Positions 17,675 to 21,045 of a stretch of DNA of 21,045 nucleotides are shown piece after piece (the stretch's first letter is position 1; each line of letters starts with the position of its first letter). Both the position numbers and the translations under genes were made by a program. Source of the DNA: an uncultured Prevotella sp. (GTDB lineage Bacteria > Bacteroidota > Bacteroidia > Bacteroidales > Bacteroidaceae). The notes under the pieces are model-generated. The model was not told the DNA's origin. It did not search any database and worked only from the letters and a program-made list of their open reading frames with translations. The DNA lies in assembly GCA_934217675.1 (NCBI GenBank), contig CAKQCV010000048.1:1-21045 (forward strand). The letters are read 5' to 3'.

Positions 17675-17682
17675 CAAAGATA
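17675..17682 (-). promoter_or_regulatory. -7 box directly at the start codon (possible leaderless gene)
   Basis: On the minus strand TATCTTTG is followed by five bases (CACCT) and then the ATG at 17669. Since Bacteroidota transcription usually starts about 5-7 bases after this box, the transcript would begin at or very near the start codon. Confidence 0.5.
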
Positions 17683-17692
17683 GTAAAAAATG

Positions 17693-17820
17693 AAGAACGA
17701 AGAATAGAAGAGTAAAGAATTTTAGCGGCTTTGTAGTATAAAAATATTCAATTAAAAAAATGTAACATCTTTATACATTCAAAGTTAATAGGTATTCTTC
17801 ATTTTCTATTCTTCGTTCTT
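17693..17820. repeat. Pair of 17-bp perfect inverted repeats flanking a 94-bp spacer
   Basis: AAGAACGAAGAATAGAA at 17693-17709 is exactly inverted at 17804-17820. The match continues imperfectly inward (AAAGAAT against GAAGAAT). The right arm ends 5 bases past the stop of the hydrolase gene (17826), and the left arm covers the -33 region of the next gene. It could be a long stem terminator, an operator pair or the relic of a small element; the 94-bp spacer has no ORF. Confidence 0.75.
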
Positions 17821-17825
17821 GGCTT

Positions 17826-19943
17826 TTATGGCAGAGGTTTTAGTCCCTCCCATTTCACATTCCAGTTGCCGTCATTTGGAAAACCAGGATTAGGCATTGG
17901 CGAACCGTCCCATCCTGCACACATCATAGCGACAGCCATTAGGAAGCCTCCGTTACCAGGCAGATATAAGCGCAAGCGGTCGCTTTGGTAGTTGTGTCCG
18001 TTGATGAGATAAGTGTTTTTTGTTTGTTTCATGAGCAATGCACCTACTGCATTTTCAGGCTCTCCCATGCGGGCTGCTCCCATTGCCATCATAGGATAAT
18101 CCCATCCCCATGATGTTTCCCATTTCCAGTTTTTCCAGATCCACTGTTCTGTTTTCTTCATTTTTGCCGGGTCAACTTGGTCGCTGTTGAATGGCAATAG
18201 TCCAACTGCTCCCATTACTGCAGGGTGGTCACTGTACATACGCTCGTTTTGATAAGTGTCTGGCTGTGTCTCAGCAGCAAGATAAAGGCTGTCTTTTGAT
18301 GCGAGTGGCGAGATTTTCTTTATGATGTCGTCCCAGTGTGCATTTCGTTTTTCGCCAAGTCTCTCTCTCCATTGTTGGGCAATCTGCAATGCGCAGTGCC
18401 AGTAGCTTAGTTCAAAAGGTGGATTTACTGTTGTTGCTGCAGGTAGTGTTTCCTGTGCAGCAATGCATCCTTTAAGAACATATCTGTCGTTTGCCTTGTC
18501 GTATGTTGCGAAGTCGCCCATAAATTCAGCTGTTTCATCAACCAGACGTGCATATTTCTTCAGTATCTGTGGCGAAGGATTTGCTCTGTAAAGCAATTCT
18601 GCAAGATAAATCAAGTGAGGCTGTTGCCAAATCAGAAAACTTCCAACCGATGATGGAGCTTCGCCAGCCCACGGGTCGGTCATCTTCATCCATCTTACTC
18701 CCTTGAATCCTTGTCGTTCTGCTATTTTGCGTGCATTTTCTTCAGCTTTGAAATACCATGACAGCGAGCGGTCGAGCAGTTCCGGATGTCCCCATAAAGC
18801 AAACTGTGCCTGATGCCATAATATCATTTCAAGATGGAATTTTCCATACCAAGAGTTGTAGGTCAATCCAGTTTCTTGTGGTGGAGTGTCGCCAGCATCT
18901 TGAATGGCAAGAAGATATTGGCTCAACACCACTCTGCGTTCCATTTCTTTAGCTCTATGGTCTTTACATTCTGAGAAATCAACTATTGCTCCCTTATTCC
19001 AATACTTGTTCCAATATTCTGCTGATGACTTTTCAACTTCTGCAAAAGTTTTGTTGGCTTCCGATGGTTGTTCTGAGTATTCGCATGTTAAACTCAGTTG
19101 CTTGTTGTTTGTAGCAATTTGCAGTCTGTTTTTTCCTGTCTTTTTTATTGTTGCTTTTCCTTGCCAGTGGAGAGTTACGTAGTACGTTGTCTCGTCTATA
19201 ACTCTTTTTATGAAAGCTGAATTTGCAGTTTGCTTGATTATTGTTGTAGAGTGTAGGGCATCTTTTGTCCAATCGCATGCATCGTCACAGTGTCCTCCTG
19301 TAGGATATGGGAAACGCAGGTCAATGGCAATCTTTCCTGTCGATTCTATATTTGTGGCAAGCATATCACGTTCAGGGTCGCATACGGTTTCCACATCATA
19401 GTGTGTGTCTTTGTAGTTGAAGTGGCTTGTTATTTTTCCTCTCCACATGTCGAGAGTCTCATCAATATCTTTTATCTGTTTCGGATCGTTGCCGAGAGAT
19501 AATCCTACCGTTCCGAGATGTAGTCTGTGTGGGTTCACTCTATACCAGTTGAGTGCGTCTTTGCTTCGTTTGTCGTCTTTTGCTTGTGTGGCATATATTT
19601 CATTATGCCCTCTGCCAAAGTTATATGTCTTCCAGCTTTCCTCTTCTTTGAAGTTTTCTGGATTCTTGAACGAGTGCCATCCCCAGTCGCTCATAGTTCC
19701 GAGTGGTACTCCAGGTGAGTAAGTTTCTGGAAACGATTGTAGTCCGGTAGCATCTACAGTCACGGCAAATCCTCCATTGCCCACAGACAAAGAAGCAAGA
19801 TTGTCTATGGCTCTTACGTTAGGATTGTTTCTTGTTACCACTGCTTTACGGTTGATGCCGAAGATGTTGTTTGTAGCCCACATATTTGTGGAAAGTGTGA
19901 GCAATGCCAAGGTTAGTGTTAAGATAATTTTTTTTGTTTTCAT
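17826..19943 (-). CDS. Secreted GH65-like (alpha/alpha)6-barrel glycoside hydrolase
   Basis: 705 residues with a signal peptide (about 1-23, ending NMWA). The N-terminal half is a beta-sandwich with SLSVGNGGFAVTVDATGLQSFPETY and GTMSDWGWHSF segments (about 50-95). The second half is a helical barrel with the family-like run NSWYGKFHLEMILWHQAQFA (Glu371), WGHPELLDRSLSWYF and WAGEAPSS, then an AAQETLP segment where Glu498 aligns by eye with the catalytic acid position of GH65/clan GH-L enzymes. There is no sorting domain or lipobox, so it is probably periplasmic. The substrate is unknown; the adjacent rhaD makes a rhamnose-containing glycan an obvious guess, although a terminator separates them. 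A weak -7-like box lies inside that terminator (TATGTTTG, 20000-20007, minus strand). Confidence 0.75.
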   Translation of the reverse strand: MKTKKIILTLTLALLTLSTNMWATNNIFGINRKAVVTRNNPNVRAIDNLASLSVGNGGFAVTVDATGLQSFPETYSPGVPLGTMSDWGWHSFKNPENFKEEESWKTYNFGRGHNEIYATQAKDDKRSKDALNWYRVNPHRLHLGTVGLSLGNDPKQIKDIDETLDMWRGKITSHFNYKDTHYDVETVCDPERDMLATNIESTGKIAIDLRFPYPTGGHCDDACDWTKDALHSTTIIKQTANSAFIKRVIDETTYYVTLHWQGKATIKKTGKNRLQIATNNKQLSLTCEYSEQPSEANKTFAEVEKSSAEYWNKYWNKGAIVDFSECKDHRAKEMERRVVLSQYLLAIQDAGDTPPQETGLTYNSWYGKFHLEMILWHQAQFALWGHPELLDRSLSWYFKAEENARKIAERQGFKGVRWMKMTDPWAGEAPSSVGSFLIWQQPHLIYLAELLYRANPSPQILKKYARLVDETAEFMGDFATYDKANDRYVLKGCIAAQETLPAATTVNPPFELSYWHCALQIAQQWRERLGEKRNAHWDDIIKKISPLASKDSLYLAAETQPDTYQNERMYSDHPAVMGAVGLLPFNSDQVDPAKMKKTEQWIWKNWKWETSWGWDYPMMAMGAARMGEPENAVGALLMKQTKNTYLINGHNYQSDRLRLYLPGNGGFLMAVAMMCAGWDGSPMPNPGFPNDGNWNVKWEGLKPLP

Positions 19944-19968
19944 ATGAGTTCTTCAATAGCATAATATT

Positions 19969-20022
19969 AAAAAACTGTGTCTAAAAAATTATGTTTAAGC
20001 AAACATAAAATTATGACACAGT
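19969..20022 (-). terminator. Terminator of rhaD
   Basis: ACTGTGTC (19974-19981) pairs with 20015-20022, and a second block TATGTTT pairs across the loop region near 19990-20007. This forms a long stem with an internal AT-rich mismatch zone and a loop of about four bases. On the minus strand it is followed directly by a six-T run (19974-19969). It starts about 38 bases past the rhaD stop and ends 25 bases before the hydrolase gene. Confidence 0.82.
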
Positions 20023-20059
20023 CTATACTTTATTATTGTGTTAAGATGTTATCAAGAGA

Positions 20060-20869
20060 TTATTTAGGCAAATTGAATGCTTTTGTCATCTCTGCCATTT
20101 GCTCTTGGCTCATTCCCTCAGGTTCAAAGCCCATGCATTTTGAATCAATATAGATTTTTGCACTCTTTGAAAGTACGTCAATTTGGTCAAATGCGTCCAT
20201 AACGTCAAGACCTTTTGCAAATACGCCATGCTTTTCCCAGAGAACTACATCATAGTCTTCAAGCTCTTTTAAAGTAGCGTCGGCAAGAGTGTTTGAACCA
20301 GGCAATTCGTATGGAACAACACCTAAGCCTAATGGGCAGAAAGCCTTTGTTTCAGGAATCATACTCCACAGGATATTTGTCAAAACATCCTTTGCCAAGA
20401 ATTTGCGGTTGTGGCTCATGGCAACAAGTTCTATAGGGTGGGTATGTACTGTTGCCTTGTAAGTAGAACCTGTTTCAATGAGGTGAGCATGTACTGTGAG
20501 GTGAGAAGGCAACTCGCTTGTTGGCATTACAGGATTGTCGGCAATGATAACATAACTTGCGCAATCATCAAGAATACGTATAACACTTCCGTTATCCATA
20601 GGCTTGCGTGCCAAGTCGCGCATACGCTTTCCTGTGCCCTTGCAGTAGAAGTAGCAGCCTTTAAGTGCTGGTAGTGTCACACCGATTTGTTTCACCTCGC
20701 TGATAGCCGGCATCTGTTTGATTTCGTCGTCTACGAATTCTGTTACGTTTACTGTGATGTTGCCGCCGTTACGTTCAGCCCATCCGTTCTGCCACAGGTA
20801 ACCTGCCACCTCGGCAATTTTCTCCACCTCGGCTTTCAATTCCGGGCGTCCTTCAAGAATACTTTTCAT
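20060..20869 (-). CDS. rhaD: L-rhamnulose-1-phosphate aldolase
   Basis: 269 residues (Escherichia coli RhaD has 274). The enzyme splits L-rhamnulose 1-phosphate into dihydroxyacetone phosphate and L-lactaldehyde, the last dedicated step of L-rhamnose catabolism, in the cytoplasm as a zinc-dependent class II aldolase. The expected residues are visible: GNITVN phosphate loop (about 36-41), catalytic Glu119 in PTSELPSHL, zinc ligands His142 and His144 in ATVHTHP, and His214 in LWEKHGVF. The first gene after its promoter, it starts 27 bases after the -7 box of the nearest 75-bp repeat unit. The kinase, isomerase and permease genes of the pathway are not in the window. The terminator behind it keeps it a separate unit from the hydrolase. 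Confidence 0.96.
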   Translation of the reverse strand: MKSILEGRPELKAEVEKIAEVAGYLWQNGWAERNGGNITVNVTEFVDDEIKQMPAISEVKQIGVTLPALKGCYFYCKGTGKRMRDLARKPMDNGSVIRILDDCASYVIIADNPVMPTSELPSHLTVHAHLIETGSTYKATVHTHPIELVAMSHNRKFLAKDVLTNILWSMIPETKAFCPLGLGVVPYELPGSNTLADATLKELEDYDVVLWEKHGVFAKGLDVMDAFDQIDVLSKSAKIYIDSKCMGFEPEGMSQEQMAEMTKAFNLPK

Positions 20870-20893
20870 AATGTGTTTTTTGTCTTAAATTTT

Positions 20894-21045
20894 TGCAAAG
20901 ATAACGCAAATCGAGAGAAGAACGAAATGAAATTATTCATTTCTTATTCCGAGATGCAGCTTATCTTATGCAAAGATAACGCAAATCGAGAGAAGAACGA
21001 AATGAAATTATTCATTTCTTATTCCGAGATGCAGCTTATCTTATG
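20894..21045. repeat. Two identical 75-bp tandem repeat units at the right edge
   Basis: Units 20896-20970 and 20971-21045 are identical over all 75 bases, and the preceding TG (20894-20895) also matches. The window ends exactly at the end of the second unit, so more copies may follow. Each unit contains an 8-bp inverted repeat GAAATGAA/TTCATTTC with a 4-base loop (20924-20943 in the first unit). The junction between units forms another, TTATCTT/AAGATAA (20961-20979). No spacer variation and no ORF is seen. Confidence 0.95.
20896..20903 (-). promoter_or_regulatory. Putative rhaD -7 box, inside the repeat unit
   Basis: On the minus strand this is TATCTTTG, an exact TAnnTTTG. TTCG (20926-20923), one mismatch from the -33 TTTG, lies upstream with a 19-base spacer. 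The rhaD ATG is 27 bases away, giving a leader of about 20 bases. The same box recurs 75 bases upstream at 20971-20978. Confidence 0.55.

Noticed and set aside
20894..21045. CRISPR array
   Set aside because: The 75-bp units are directly adjacent with no variable spacers between them, and no cas gene is present.

Overview
The window looks like a chromosomal segment of a Bacteroidota bacterium, most likely Prevotella or a close relative (Bacteroidales). Three things point there: a full-length SprA/Sov type IX secretion translocon, a secreted protein with a type IX C-terminal sorting domain, and several Bacteroidota-type -7 promoter boxes (TAnnTTTG). The DNA is AT-rich. I see no phage, transposase, CRISPR, rRNA or tRNA gene. 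Eleven of the twelve genes lie on the minus strand; the exception is an orphan sensor kinase.

Region 1 (1-9002, minus): a tight ruvA > sprA > pafA-like run. ruvA stops exactly where sprA begins, and 19 bases separate sprA from the alkaline phosphatase, which runs off the left edge. Region 2 (9003-10348): a plus-strand PAS/histidine-kinase protein with a five-cysteine cluster. It has its own promoter box and a dyad in its leader, and is closed by a hairpin shared with the convergent operon. Region 3 (10349-14286, minus): a three-gene envelope operon of a PCMD-type secreted protein, a POTRA-less Omp85 barrel and an EptA-type phosphoethanolamine transferase. Region 4 (14482-15777): a monocistronic type IX cargo protein ended by a perfect 13-bp hairpin. 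Region 5 (15843-17669): an uncharacterised small protein followed 6 bases later by carboxynorspermidine dehydrogenase, with a strong terminator. The first gene has a promoter box so close that its mRNA may be leaderless. Region 6 (17826-20869): a secreted glycoside hydrolase of the GH65-like (alpha/alpha)6 type, and upstream of it rhaD, separated by a terminator with a U-tract.

The right edge (20894-21045) holds two identical 75-bp tandem repeat units, and the window ends exactly at a unit boundary. Each unit carries a -7 promoter box pointing into rhaD, so the repeat may be a portable promoter and the array may continue past the edge.

Most genes are familiar. The less ordinary signals are the promoter-bearing tandem repeat, a motif it shares with the promoter of the uncharacterised gene at 17669, the Cys-rich kinase with a degenerate ATP-binding box, and the envelope operon. 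I found no clear evidence of a wholly new multi-gene system.
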